DNA of 64,000 nucleotides from Pseudoglutamicibacter albus (lineage in GTDB: Bacteria > Actinomycetota > Actinomycetes > Actinomycetales > Micrococcaceae), in NCBI RefSeq assembly GCF_022346425.1, contig NZ_JAKRCW010000014.1, positions 1-64,000 on the forward strand. Direction: 5' to 3'. Position numbers and translations under genes: made by a program. Position 1 is the first letter of the stretch, and each line of letters starts with the position of its first letter. The notes below the pieces were generated by a model. The model saw only the letters and a list, made by a program, of their open reading frames with translations. It was not told the DNA's origin and did no database searches. Below, piece by piece: positions 35,569 through 43,946 of the stretch.

Positions 35569-36210
35569 GTGAAAGAATTCATCATTGACCGCTGGGGGCA
35601 GATCCTCTTCGCGGCGTATCAACACATGTCGCTGGTGGTGCAGTGTCTGATACTTGCCACCGTCATCGCTGTCTTGTTGGCGGTTTTGACGGCGCGCATC
35701 CCGTGGCTGGCTAATTTCGCGATGGGTCTGAGCTCGGTCGGGCTGACCATCCCGTCTTTCGCGCTGATTGCGTTGATGATTGGTCCGTTCGGTTTCGGCC
35801 CTACGCCGGCGATTGTGGTTGTTACGTTTTTTGCTGTTTTGCCGATTCTGCGTAACGCGATTGTGGGGTTGGCGGAGATCCCTGCGGAGACGCGCGAGGC
35901 AGCCCGTGGGATTGGTATGAGCCGGATCCGTTCCCTGGCGACGGTTGAGTTGCCGCTCGCGTGGCCGGTGATCATGTCTGGTATCCGTGTTTCCGGCCAG
36001 ATGGTCATGGGTGTGGCCGCGGTGGCTGCTTATGTTTTGGGTCCTGGTTTCGGGACGTTTATTTTCGATGGTTTGGCTCGCCTTGGCGGGGCTAATGCGT
36101 TGAACTCGGTGGTCGTTGCTGTGGTGGGCGTGATCATCTTGGCTCTCATTCTTGACTTGATTCTTTTGGGCGTCTCTCGCCTCACTATCCGGAAGGGTAT
36201 CCGTGTCTGA
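35569..36210 (+). CDS. opuCB: glycine betaine/choline ABC importer, permease (OpuCB-type)
   Basis: A 213-residue BPD-transport permease with five or six helices and the EAA loop EIPAETREAARGIGMSRIRSL (about 102-122). The GTG start follows GAGGTGG. It is the first gene of a four-gene importer: permease, ATPase, permease and binding lipoprotein, each overlapping or abutting the next. The 150-base leader upstream has a CCTCAAGGG…CCCTTATCTGAGG hairpin near the ribosome site but no riboswitch I recognise. Confidence 0.88.
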   Translation: MKEFIIDRWGQILFAAYQHMSLVVQCLILATVIAVLLAVLTARIPWLANFAMGLSSVGLTIPSFALIALMIGPFGFGPTPAIVVVTFFAVLPILRNAIVGLAEIPAETREAARGIGMSRIRSLATVELPLAWPVIMSGIRVSGQMVMGVAAVAAYVLGPGFGTFIFDGLARLGGANALNSVVVAVVGVIILALILDLILLGVSRLTIRKGIRV

Positions 36211-37606
36211 TAATTCTGTTGCAACCCAGTCGGCTGACTCTCTCGAGCCGAGTTCTGAGGGGACTGAGGCGTCTCGTCATGGTGCCCGGATCTATTTGGA
36301 GGATGTGACCAAGCGGTATCCGGGGACTTCGACTCCGGCGGTCGGTGGTTTGACGATGGAGATCCCCGCCGGCTCGATTGTTGCGTTGGTGGGCCCTTCG
36401 GGTTGCGGTAAGACCACGACGTTGAAGATGATGAACCGGCTGATCGAGCCGTCTGAGGGCAAGATCTTCATCAACCAAGAGGACATCACCGGGATGAACG
36501 GTGATAAGTTGCGCCGCAAGATCGGTTATGTGATCCAGGCTGGCGGCTTGTTTCCACACATGACGGTTGAGAAGAACATCGCTTTGGTTCCGAAGATGCT
36601 CGGCTGGGATAAGAAGCGCATCAGCGAACGTGTTGATGAGTTGCTTGAGCTGGTTTCTTTGGATCCGAAGGTGTATCGGAAGCGTTATCCTAAGGAGCTT
36701 TCGGGTGGTCAGCAGCAGCGTGTGGGTGTGGCTCGCGCGCTGGCGGCTGATCCGCCGGTGCTGCTGATGGATGAGCCGTTCGGTGCGGTGGATCCGATTA
36801 CGCGCCAGCGGTTGCAGGATGAGCTGCTTTCGATCCATGAGGAGCTGGGCAAGACTATCGTGATCGTGACCCACGATTTCGAGGAAGCGATGAAGTTGGG
36901 TGACTGGATCGCTGTGTTCGATGTGGGCGCCCAGTTGGTTCAGTATGACTCGCCTGAGGCGATCTTGGCTCGGCCTGCCAACGAGTTCGTTGAAGGTTTC
37001 ATCGGGGCTGGCGCGGGTATCAAGCAGTTGTCGCTTTCGCGTGTGCGTGAAGTGGATTTGTTTGAACCGACGGTGGCTCGCCCTGGCGAGAAGGCTTCGG
37101 ATGTTTTGTCGCGCGTCCAGGCGGCAGGGCATCGGAGGGCGGTCGTGGTTGATTCGCGTGAGCGTCCAATCCAGTGGCCTACCCGTCGTGACTTGTCTCG
37201 TATGGAGGTCATCTCGGATCAGGTGGTCGATGACCTTCCGGTGATCGGCATGGACGCCACGCTCAATGACGCGTTGGATGCGATGCTTGTAGCAACCACG
37301 GGTCATGCGATTGTTGCGGGCCGCCGTGGCGCACTCCGGGGTGTTGTGGACATCGAGTCCGTGACGGCGTGGATTGGTCAGGCACGCAAGCTGGCCGATG
37401 ATCGCAACGCGCCAGTGGGTATGAACTCGGGCGCGATCCCGGCGGTCGCGACGCAGTCGGATGCCAACCGTGAAGGCGACACCCCGATGCCGGAAGCCGA
37501 CGCCCCAGCCGTAGCCCAAGCGTCGGCCGAAACCCAGACCCCGGAAGGGACTGAGGCGCAAGCGAAGCCCGATGCGGGCAACGCTGGTGAGGATGGTCGC
37601 CTGTGA
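36203..37606 (+). CDS. opuCA: glycine betaine/choline ABC importer, ATP-binding protein with CBS domain
   Basis: A 467-residue ATPase. Walker A is GPSGCGKTT (about 65-73), signature LSGGQQQR, Walker B LLMDEPFGAVDP, H-loop VTHDFEEA. After the ATPase comes a CBS region (about 280-400) with DGxxxG-like blocks, which in OpuA/OpuC senses ionic strength. The last 70 residues are a low-complexity A/E/P-rich tail unusual for the family. GTG start, overlapping the permease by eight bases and followed by a GTGA overlap with the second permease. Confidence 0.93.
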   Translation: MSDNSVATQSADSLEPSSEGTEASRHGARIYLEDVTKRYPGTSTPAVGGLTMEIPAGSIVALVGPSGCGKTTTLKMMNRLIEPSEGKIFINQEDITGMNGDKLRRKIGYVIQAGGLFPHMTVEKNIALVPKMLGWDKKRISERVDELLELVSLDPKVYRKRYPKELSGGQQQRVGVARALAADPPVLLMDEPFGAVDPITRQRLQDELLSIHEELGKTIVIVTHDFEEAMKLGDWIAVFDVGAQLVQYDSPEAILARPANEFVEGFIGAGAGIKQLSLSRVREVDLFEPTVARPGEKASDVLSRVQAAGHRRAVVVDSRERPIQWPTRRDLSRMEVISDQVVDDLPVIGMDATLNDALDAMLVATTGHAIVAGRRGALRGVVDIESVTAWIGQARKLADDRNAPVGMNSGAIPAVATQSDANREGDTPMPEADAPAVAQASAETQTPEGTEAQAKPDAGNAGEDGRL

Positions 37607-38364
37607 CGAGCCAAGCTACTGCGAAGAAACCGAAGGTCACCTCGCATAACTGGCTGGGGCTGGGAATCCAGCTGCTGGTTTTGCTGGGGTTGATCGGGGC
37701 GGTCTTCATTTATCTGGCTGCAACTGACCTGAGCCCCACCGCCGCATCGACGCTGTCTCCGAAGAGCCTGGCAGAGCTGACTGTTCAGCACATCGAGCTT
37801 ACGGTGGTTTCCACGCTGATCGTTTTGGTGATCGCGATCCCGCTGGGCGTACTGCTGACCCGCAAGCCGCTGCGTTTCCTGACCGGCCCCGTGATCGCGG
37901 TGGCGAACATCGGGCAGGCCGCACCGGCCATCGGGCTTGTGGTGTTGCTGGCTATGTGGATGGACTTCGGGTTCTGGTCCGCGGTGGTAGCACTCGTGGT
38001 GTACGCGGTGCTTCCGGTGCTGCGGAACACGATGGTGGGCTTGGATGGCGTGGATCGGCGCCTGATCGAGGCTGGCCGCGGCATGGGCATGTCCTCTCTT
38101 TCAGTCCTGTTCCGTGTTGAGCTGCCGCTCGCGGTCCCGGTGATGCTCGCCGGTATCCGTACCGCGTTGGTTCTGCTGGTTGGTACAGCAACGCTAGCGA
38201 CCTTCATCGACGGCGGCGGTTTGGGGCTGCTCATCACCACGGGCGTGAACCTGTCACAGACCACCGTTGTAGTGGTGGGCGCAATCCTGGTTGCGCTGCT
38301 GGCGTTGGTAATCGACTGGGTCGGGCGCGTAGTCGAGCACGTCGCCCGTCCTAAAGGCTTGTGA
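37603..38364 (+). CDS. opuCD: glycine betaine/choline ABC importer, permease (OpuCD-type)
   Basis: A 253-residue permease. A short basic N-terminus precedes LGIQLLVLLGLIGAVFIYLA. The EAA loop is GVDRRLIEAGRGMGMSSLSVL. It pairs with OpuCB to form the membrane channel. Its GTG overlaps the ATPase stop and the lipoprotein gene begins ten bases after its own stop. Confidence 0.92.
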   Translation: MTSQATAKKPKVTSHNWLGLGIQLLVLLGLIGAVFIYLAATDLSPTAASTLSPKSLAELTVQHIELTVVSTLIVLVIAIPLGVLLTRKPLRFLTGPVIAVANIGQAAPAIGLVVLLAMWMDFGFWSAVVALVVYAVLPVLRNTMVGLDGVDRRLIEAGRGMGMSSLSVLFRVELPLAVPVMLAGIRTALVLLVGTATLATFIDGGGLGLLITTGVNLSQTTVVVVGAILVALLALVIDWVGRVVEHVARPKGL

Positions 38365-38374
38365 GGTGGCTTTC

Positions 38375-39382
38375 GTGAAAAAGAAACTGAATGGTCCCCG
38401 CCGGTCTCGCATCATGGCGATGACCGCGCTCGCCACGGTGGGGCTCGCGTTGAGTTCCTGCGGGCTGCAGTCATCGGCGGCTTTCGTTAAGGAACCGGGC
38501 CCGGGAAGCCTTGAACAGGTCGATGGCGCGGAGGGTCAGGAGATCGTGGTGACCTCCAAGAACTTCACGGAGCAGCAGATTGTGGGCAAGATCGCGGTGT
38601 TGACGGCGAAGGCCTCGGGCTTTGACGTCAAGGACCTTACGAACGTTCCGGGTTCTGTGCCGGCGCGTAAGCTCATGGAGCAGCACAAGGCGGACGTCAT
38701 GTTCGATTACACGGGAACCGTGTGGCTGTCCTATCTGGGTGGCGAGGAAGGTATTCCGGACCCTCAGAAGCAGTGGCAGGCGGTGGCCGAGGCGGACCGC
38801 GAGAACGGCATCACGTGGGGCAAGCCCGGCGAGCTGAACAACACGTACGCGATCGCCTACAGCGCGGATGCGGCCAAGAAGCTCGGGGATGCGAAGACAC
38901 TTTCCGATGTCGGCAAGCTCCCGGCCGAGGACCGCACGTTCTGTGTTGAGGCGGAGTTCAATTCCCGTGCCGATGGTTTCAAACCGTTGCTTGCCCACTA
39001 CCAGATGGATCTAGGTAAAGCGGACGGCGTTCCGGCTTCCAACGTGTCCGTGATGGATACGGGCGCCATCTATGAGGCGACCGCCCGTGGGACGTGCAAC
39101 TTCGGTGAGGTCTTCGCAACGGATGGCCGCATCAAGTCGCTGAACCTGACGGTCCTGGAGGACGATAAGAAGTATTTCCCGTCCTATGAGATCGCTCCGT
39201 TGTATAACGCCGAGTTCATCAAGAAGTATCCACAGCTTGAGAAGAACTACGAGAAGATCACAGAGAAAATGAACAACGAAACCTTCCAGGAGCTCAACCT
39301 CAAGGTCGACGTCGATGGCCAAGACCCATCGGATGTGGCCTATGAATGGATGGTCGAAGAAGGGTTCATTAGCGAGAAATAG
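38375..39382 (+). CDS. opuCC: glycine betaine/choline ABC importer, substrate-binding lipoprotein (OpuCC-type)
   Basis: A 335-residue lipoprotein with signal MKKKLNGPRRSRIMAMTAL and lipobox LSSC (Cys29 lipidated). The body is an OpuAC-type fold: EIVVTSKNFTEQQIVGKIAVL (about 50-70), DYTGTVWLSYLG (about 109-120) and GACNFGEVFATDGR-like domain-2 region. The GTG at 38375, five bases after GAGGTGG, is preferred to the one nine bases upstream. It captures quaternary-amine solutes outside the cell. A terminator follows. Confidence 0.92.
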   Translation: MKKKLNGPRRSRIMAMTALATVGLALSSCGLQSSAAFVKEPGPGSLEQVDGAEGQEIVVTSKNFTEQQIVGKIAVLTAKASGFDVKDLTNVPGSVPARKLMEQHKADVMFDYTGTVWLSYLGGEEGIPDPQKQWQAVAEADRENGITWGKPGELNNTYAIAYSADAAKKLGDAKTLSDVGKLPAEDRTFCVEAEFNSRADGFKPLLAHYQMDLGKADGVPASNVSVMDTGAIYEATARGTCNFGEVFATDGRIKSLNLTVLEDDKKYFPSYEIAPLYNAEFIKKYPQLEKNYEKITEKMNNETFQELNLKVDVDGQDPSDVAYEWMVEEGFISEK

Positions 39383-39406
39383 TCTCGTCTCGTACGTGTT
39401 GAGGGA

Positions 39407-39448
39407 CGGCACCTGGGGGCTAGTTCAGGGTCGGGTGCCGCCCCTTTT
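39407..39448 (+). terminator. terminator of the opuC operon
   Basis: CGGCACC (39407-39413) pairs with GGTGCCG (39434-39440), with further G/C pairing inside, followed by CCCCTTTT. Confidence 0.65.
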
Positions 39449-39490
39449 CGTGTATTGTCTCGCCATTGTTACGGCGAAGAACTGGGGCTC

Positions 39491-39796
39491 TTAGTGCTGA
39501 TTTTCCGGGAAAGTTTTGTGTTCCGGGTGCAGTTCGGTGTGGGGAGCGCTGACCAGGTGGAGTAGCTCGTGGATGCGCGGGTCGGTGAGCGACCAGCGGC
39601 GGTGGCGGCCATCCCTGCGTGGGAGGACGAGGCCTGAGTCTTCGAGTCGTCGCAGGGCTTGTGTCGTTGCGTTCGGCGTGATCCCGGCGGCCTCGGCGAG
39701 TTCGGTGACGTTCGCTGAGACAGTCGCGGCTCCGCTGAGTTTTGGCCGGGGCCGCATCCGGCCGCGCGCTAAAGACCTCAATGAGCGAGCCCTCAT
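39491..39796 (-). CDS. ArsR/MarR-like winged-helix regulator, N-terminus uncertain
   Basis: At most 101 residues. VTELAEAAGITPNATTQALRRLEDSGLVLPRRDGRHRRWSLTD is a clear winged helix of ArsR/MarR type. The usual first helices (…RLRILRLL…) are missing or scrambled, and the 5' end overlaps the broken ABC ATPase on the other strand. The start may be 39796 or the internal ATG at 39757. It may be a remnant created by the same deletion. C-terminal PHTELHPEHKTFPENQH contains three histidines and no known sensor motif. Confidence 0.5.
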   Translation of the reverse strand: MRARSLRSLARGRMRPRPKLSGAATVSANVTELAEAAGITPNATTQALRRLEDSGLVLPRRDGRHRRWSLTDPRIHELLHLVSAPHTELHPEHKTFPENQH

Positions 39797-40085
39797 CTTA
39801 TGGGAGCGTGTGGGACTAGAGCGCGAACTTCTGGACCGGAAGCCGCATGAGGTCTCCGATGGTCAGCTTCAACGCGCGCTTGTGGTTCGTGGGCTGGTCC
39901 GGCCTGTGCGGTATTTATTCGCGGATGAGCCGACCTCCGCATTGGATTCTCGCACTGCCTCTCGAGTGTGGGACGTGATCGGGGACGTAGTGGCCGAGGA
40001 TCAAGCGGCGGCCGCGATCGTTTCGCATGACTCCCCATTGCTGACAGCGATGGCGAGCACAACCATCCGCATCACAGCGCAGTAG
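39765..40085 (+). pseudogene. C-terminal remnant of an ABC transporter ATPase
   Basis: About 107 codons resemble the end of a dipeptide/nickel-type ATPase: LILWERVGLERELLDRKPHEVSDGQLQRALVVRGL (signature VSDGQ) and the Walker B LFADEPTSALDSRTASRVW, then an H-loop AAIVSHDSPLL. Walker A and the first half are absent: upstream of about 39765 the frame reads antisense through the ArsR-like gene. No in-frame start or ribosome site is evident. It overlaps the 3' end of tag by 14 bases. Best read as a deletion remnant. Confidence 0.75.
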
Positions 40086-40785
40086 CGGGCGCGGTTACCT
40101 CGTCCACGAAGCGCCTGCCTTCTTCGGTCAACTGGCCAGCGGCATCGCGTAGTCCGCACACGCCCCGCATGTGGGATGAGGTGACGTGGGCATCGACCAT
40201 CCCGACCGCGCATATCAGCGCGAACGCGGTGGTCGGGCCCACGAAACGGAAACCCTGCCCGCGCAGGGCGCGTGCGAGTTCGCGGGACTCCTCGGTTTGC
40301 GAAGGGATCTCTTCCTCGGTTGCGGGAACGCAGCTGCGCGCCGGGGTATGCGACCACACGAGTGCGGCGAGCCCACCCGATTCACGCAACGCAAGCGTTG
40401 CTTGTGCGTTGGTGATCGCGGCCTCGATCTTGGCGCGGTTGCGGATAATCCGGGCATCAGCCAGCAGCCGCTCGACGTCCTGCTCGGTGAACTCCGCGAC
40501 CGCCTCCGGGTCGAAGTCCGCGAAGGCCTCCCGTAAGGCCTCGCGCTTCTTCAGGACAGTGAGCCAAGACAGGCCCGCTTGGAAGGATTCGAGCACGATC
40601 CGCTCATACAACCCGCGCTCACTCGTGATCAGCCGGCCCCATTCGGTGTCGTAATACTCGGTCAGAAGCGGATCCTGCAATGCCCATGCCGTGCGGGGCA
40701 ACGCCAGGTCCTGGGTAGGTACCTCGGTTTGCTCAGTTGATTCGGTGTGGTCAAGTAACTCGGTTTGGTCAGCTGAATCGGTCAC
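40072..40785 (-). CDS. tag: DNA-3-methyladenine glycosylase I
   Basis: A 237-residue HhH-like glycosylase that removes 3-methyladenine. After a 30-residue threonine/glutamate-rich tail come WALQDPLLTEYYDTEWG, ESFQAGLSWLTVLKKRE with the catalytic glutamate, DVERLLADARIIRNRAKIEA and GFRFVGPTTAFALICAVGMVDAHV. The GTG at 40785 has AAAGGAG upstream, so a longer read is rejected. From memory of E. coli Tag, its zinc ligands C4, H17 and C179 appear here as T, Y and S; only the histidine of DAHV remains, so the zinc snap seems lost. The N-tail is encoded by 18-bp tandem repeats. Confidence 0.9.
   Translation of the reverse strand: MTDSADQTELLDHTESTEQTEVPTQDLALPRTAWALQDPLLTEYYDTEWGRLITSERGLYERIVLESFQAGLSWLTVLKKREALREAFADFDPEAVAEFTEQDVERLLADARIIRNRAKIEAAITNAQATLALRESGGLAALVWSHTPARSCVPATEEEIPSQTEESRELARALRGQGFRFVGPTTAFALICAVGMVDAHVTSSHMRGVCGLRDAAGQLTEEGRRFVDEVTAPATAL
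40724..40777. repeat. 18-bp tandem repeat in the tag N-tail
   Basis: Three units start with TCGGT (40724, 40742, 40760) and encode a six-residue xxxxTE repeat. Confidence 0.7.
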
Positions 40786-40918
40786 GACGGCTCCTTTCAG
40801 ACGGCTGTTATGCTTAGGGTTTCCAGCTTCCCACCACAACACGGGCGCGAAACAGCCGCACCCTCAATCCGTGGATAAAACTCCGATAGGAACCGGGTGT
40901 GGATTGCCGAAACCCGAG

Positions 40919-41425
40919 CTATAGCGCTTCTCGACCCTGCATCCGGGTGCGGCTGTCGTTGAGTTTCTTCAATAGCGCGGCTAGCCTCGAGACTTCCTCG
41001 ATACTCCAGTCCTCGAACATGACGGCGGATTCTTGTTGCCGCTTCATAACGTAATCCTTGAAGCGAGCTCGCGCCGAATCGCTCAGAACCAGAAGATAGC
41101 TCCGGGCGTCCTTCGGGTCCGCGGTGCGCACCAACAGCTCCGCAGTCTCAAGCCGTTTGATCGCGCGGGACACCATCGACTTATCGGCATCCACAACCTC
41201 GGACAGCTCGGTCACCGTCATCCCGGCGTCCGGGGTGCAACTGCCGGTCTCCATGAACCGACGGTAGAGCGCGGAAGCTACAACCCCGTCGAACGGTTGG
41301 AGGGAGGTATCCAGGGCGGCGGCCTGCTCACGGAAGCTGCGGCGAGCCGCGGCCAACAGGATCCGGTACTCGCGGGTCAGCGAACGCAGCTGCTCCGTGA
41401 ACTCCTCGCTACACGCATCAGACAT
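40919..41425 (-). CDS. MarR-family transcriptional regulator
   Basis: A 168-residue winged-helix protein: MTVTELSEVVDADKSMVSRAIKRLETAELLVRTADPKDARSYLLVLSD is the recognition helix plus wing (about 66-115). The ATG at 41425 follows AGGAGGTG by seven bases and overlaps the efflux pump stop by eight bases, so it is the second gene of the pump operon. Two palindromes with TTGAC-type arms around the operon promoter are the probable operators, giving autoregulated, ligand-induced efflux. Confidence 0.9.
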   Translation of the reverse strand: MSDACSEEFTEQLRSLTREYRILLAAARRSFREQAAALDTSLQPFDGVVASALYRRFMETGSCTPDAGMTVTELSEVVDADKSMVSRAIKRLETAELLVRTADPKDARSYLLVLSDSARARFKDYVMKRQQESAVMFEDWSIEEVSRLAALLKKLNDSRTRMQGREAL

Positions 41426-43223
41426 CTCGGCGCACCTCCTGCCGCGGCACCATGTTCTTAGGCCTGGACTTGTCAACAGGCCCTGAACTACCAGCAGACC
41501 CGGGCCTCCCCGTAGCCCCAGAGTTATCCGCAGAGCCCGGGTTGCCTGCGGACCCAGTCGTTTCCTCGCCAACAGATTCTCCGTCGGTCCCTGCGGTGCG
41601 GGCGAGCTCTTCGTGGCGGGTATGAGTCGACAAGCTCAGGTTCGGGATGAAGATCGCAACCACCAGGCCAAGCACAGCGAACGGTGCGGCGTACAGGAAC
41701 AAGTGCGCGATTGCCTCACCGTAGGCGTGCTCAATGATGGTTGCCACAGAATCCGGGAGCATGCTCGGGGCCGGCAACTCGCCAGAGGTCTGCATGTCCA
41801 AAACCGCGGCCCGCTCGGACGCCGGGAGGCTAGAAATCGCGCGCATCAAGTCCTGTTGCCTATCAGAAATCAACGCCGGAGCGAGGTTAGCGAGCACACC
41901 ACCGAGCCAAGCGATACCAACGGTCCCGCCCATCGAACGGAAGAAAGCCACCGCGGAAGATGCAACCCCCATGACCCGCGGATGCACAGCGTTCTGCGTC
42001 AGCAAAACAAAGTTCTGCATCGTGCCGCCCACACCGGCACCCATGAGGAACATGAGCACCGCCATGAACCAATAGTTGCTGTCCGCGCGAACCACAGACA
42101 TCAATCCGAGCCCCACAACCAGCATGACGGAGCACGCGATCACATACGGTTTCCACACGCCCGTGCGGCTGATGATGACGCCGACGACGTTGCCGGAGAT
42201 CATGCTGCCCACCATGATCGGGATGGTCATGATGCCCGCCATGGTGGGGCTCGCGCCGCGCGCCATAATCATGAACTGAGACAGGTACACGGTCGCGCCG
42301 AACATCGCCAGCCCCACCGCGATCGAACCGATCACCGAAAGCGTGAACGTACGGTTCTTGAACAACCGCAAATCCAGCAACGGTTCGTCCGTACGCAACT
42401 CAACGAACACGAACGCGATCAACAAAACAGCCGATGCGCTGGTCATCCACAGCGTCTCAACCGACTTCCACGGGAACATCGCCCCGGGAGCGTTGCCGCC
42501 CATCGTGACCCAAATCAGCAACAGGGAGATACCGCTGGAGAGCAACACCAGCCCGAGCACGTCGAGGCGGAAGCGGCGGTACTCCTGCGGCGGCAAGTGC
42601 AGGCGGGTTTGCAGCATGATGAACGCGACGATCGCTACCGGTAACGCGATATAGAAGTTGTAGCGCCAAGAGAACGTATCCGTGATCCAGCCACCCAACA
42701 GCGGCCCGGCGACGGTCGCGAACGCCATGACCGCACCGAAAATCCCCATATATTTACCGCGTTCACGAGGCGAAATGACGTCAGCCATCACAATCTGTGA
42801 CAACGTCATCGTCCCGCCGATACCGATCCCCTGGAACACGCGGGCGGCGATGAGCATGTCGATGGATTGTGAAAAGCCGGCGAACGCTGTTGCTGAGACG
42901 AAGATCGCGAGCGAGACCTGCATCAACATCTTGCGGTCCAGCAGGTCAGAGAGCTTGCCCCAAATCGGGACCGTGACCGTCATCGCGAGCATTGCGGCCG
43001 CGATAACCCACGAATACTGTGCCTGTGTACCGCCGAGGTCGTGAACGATGCGCGGCATCGAGGTTGAGACGACCGTGTTGGCGATCATGCCCACGAACAT
43101 CGCCATGATCAGCGCTGTCAGCGACTGGATCTTAGCGCTATGAGACATCGGAGCTGGGTTCGATGCTGGCGCAGGGGTAGTTGTTGGTGCAGGGTTCTGT
43201 TCAGACGCAGGGTTTTCGGCCAT
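41418..43223 (-). CDS. DHA2-family (EmrB/QacA) multidrug efflux MFS transporter
   Basis: A 601-residue, 14-helix proton antiporter. Helix 1 IMAMFVGMIANTVVSTSMPRIVHDLGG, WVIAAAMLAMTVTVPIWGKLSDLLDRK (motif A region), and the GIGIGGTMTLSQIVMADVISPRERGKYMGIFGAV motif-C region are typical. A proline/alanine-rich N-tail of about 30 residues and a low-complexity S/G/T-rich C-tail of about 60 residues flank the core. The ATG at 43223 has AGGAGG four bases upstream. It is transcribed with the MarR gene downstream. The drug range cannot be read from sequence. Confidence 0.92.
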   Translation of the reverse strand: MAENPASEQNPAPTTTPAPASNPAPMSHSAKIQSLTALIMAMFVGMIANTVVSTSMPRIVHDLGGTQAQYSWVIAAAMLAMTVTVPIWGKLSDLLDRKMLMQVSLAIFVSATAFAGFSQSIDMLIAARVFQGIGIGGTMTLSQIVMADVISPRERGKYMGIFGAVMAFATVAGPLLGGWITDTFSWRYNFYIALPVAIVAFIMLQTRLHLPPQEYRRFRLDVLGLVLLSSGISLLLIWVTMGGNAPGAMFPWKSVETLWMTSASAVLLIAFVFVELRTDEPLLDLRLFKNRTFTLSVIGSIAVGLAMFGATVYLSQFMIMARGASPTMAGIMTIPIMVGSMISGNVVGVIISRTGVWKPYVIACSVMLVVGLGLMSVVRADSNYWFMAVLMFLMGAGVGGTMQNFVLLTQNAVHPRVMGVASSAVAFFRSMGGTVGIAWLGGVLANLAPALISDRQQDLMRAISSLPASERAAVLDMQTSGELPAPSMLPDSVATIIEHAYGEAIAHLFLYAAPFAVLGLVVAIFIPNLSLSTHTRHEELARTAGTDGESVGEETTGSAGNPGSADNSGATGRPGSAGSSGPVDKSRPKNMVPRQEVRRDV

Positions 43224-43261
43224 GCAACCTCCTGGACATGTCGCGGCAGTCACGACAAAAG

Positions 43262-43312
43262 TTGTTGATGAAAGTCAACAATAATCCAAGGTAGTTGCGC
43301 ATTGTCAACTAC
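43262..43312 (-). promoter_or_regulatory. efflux operon promoter flanked by two MarR-type palindromes
   Basis: TTGTTGATGAAAGTCAACAA (43262-43281) and GTAGTTG…CAACTAC (43291-43297 with 43306-43312) are inverted repeats. A minus-strand TTGACA (43308-43303) sits in the second, with an AT-rich -10 (TTATTG) 18 bases downstream in the first. Repressor on both would cover the promoter. Confidence 0.6.
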
Positions 43313-43417
43313 TTGCGTGGTGTCTTGCGCGACACGGCGCGCGGTCACGGCCCGGGGCAGGTTTTACGGGGCGAGGCTGTTTACCGGCTAAGTGCGTTGT
43401 GTCAGATGAACCCAGTG

Positions 43418-43879
43418 TTACTGGGCGAGGGCGCGGATCCCGAGTTCGTAGCCGGTGACTCCGAGCCCCACGATGATTCCCTTCGCAACGGGGGAGAGGT
43501 AGGAGTGGTGCCGGAACTCTTTGCGCGCGTGAACGTTGGAGATATGCACTTCGACGGTGGGGCAGTAGGCTCCCGAGATCGCGTCCGCGAGCGCAACCGA
43601 TGTGTGGGTGTAGGCGCCAGCGTTGAGCACAACACCCACCGCGTTTCCGTCCTTGACGGCGGCCCCGGCTTCGTGGATCCAGTCGATGAGCTCGCCCTCG
43701 TGGTTGGTTTGCCGGAAATCCAGAGTCAGTCCCTGCTCGGCAGCAGCGGCCTCGCACAGGTCCTTGACGTCGCTGAGGGTCGTGGTCCCGTATGTTTCCG
43801 GGTCGCGGGTGCCCAACAGGTTGAGGTTGGGGCCGTTGAAAACATACACGGTGCGTTGTGCTTTGGTGCTCATGATCAT
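43418..43879 (-). CDS. aroQ: 3-dehydroquinate dehydratase, type II
   Basis: A 153-residue shikimate-pathway enzyme. VFNGPNLNLLGTRDPETYG carries the active-site tyrosine loop, LIDWIHEAG and GVVLNAGAYTHTSVAL the substrate-binding region, and EVHISNVHARKEFRHHSY the catalytic histidine. Length and motifs are standard for the dodecameric type II form. It lies 67 bases after the NUDIX gene on the same strand. The start could be 43879 or the ATG six bases later. Confidence 0.94.
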   Translation of the reverse strand: MIMSTKAQRTVYVFNGPNLNLLGTRDPETYGTTTLSDVKDLCEAAAAEQGLTLDFRQTNHEGELIDWIHEAGAAVKDGNAVGVVLNAGAYTHTSVALADAISGAYCPTVEVHISNVHARKEFRHHSYLSPVAKGIIVGLGVTGYELGIRALAQ

Positions 43880-43946
43880 GCTCGCTTTGGCTATCGGGGC
43901 AGTTGGGTTCGGTTCCGCTGGTGGCTAGGAATTGTGGTGGGATGGG

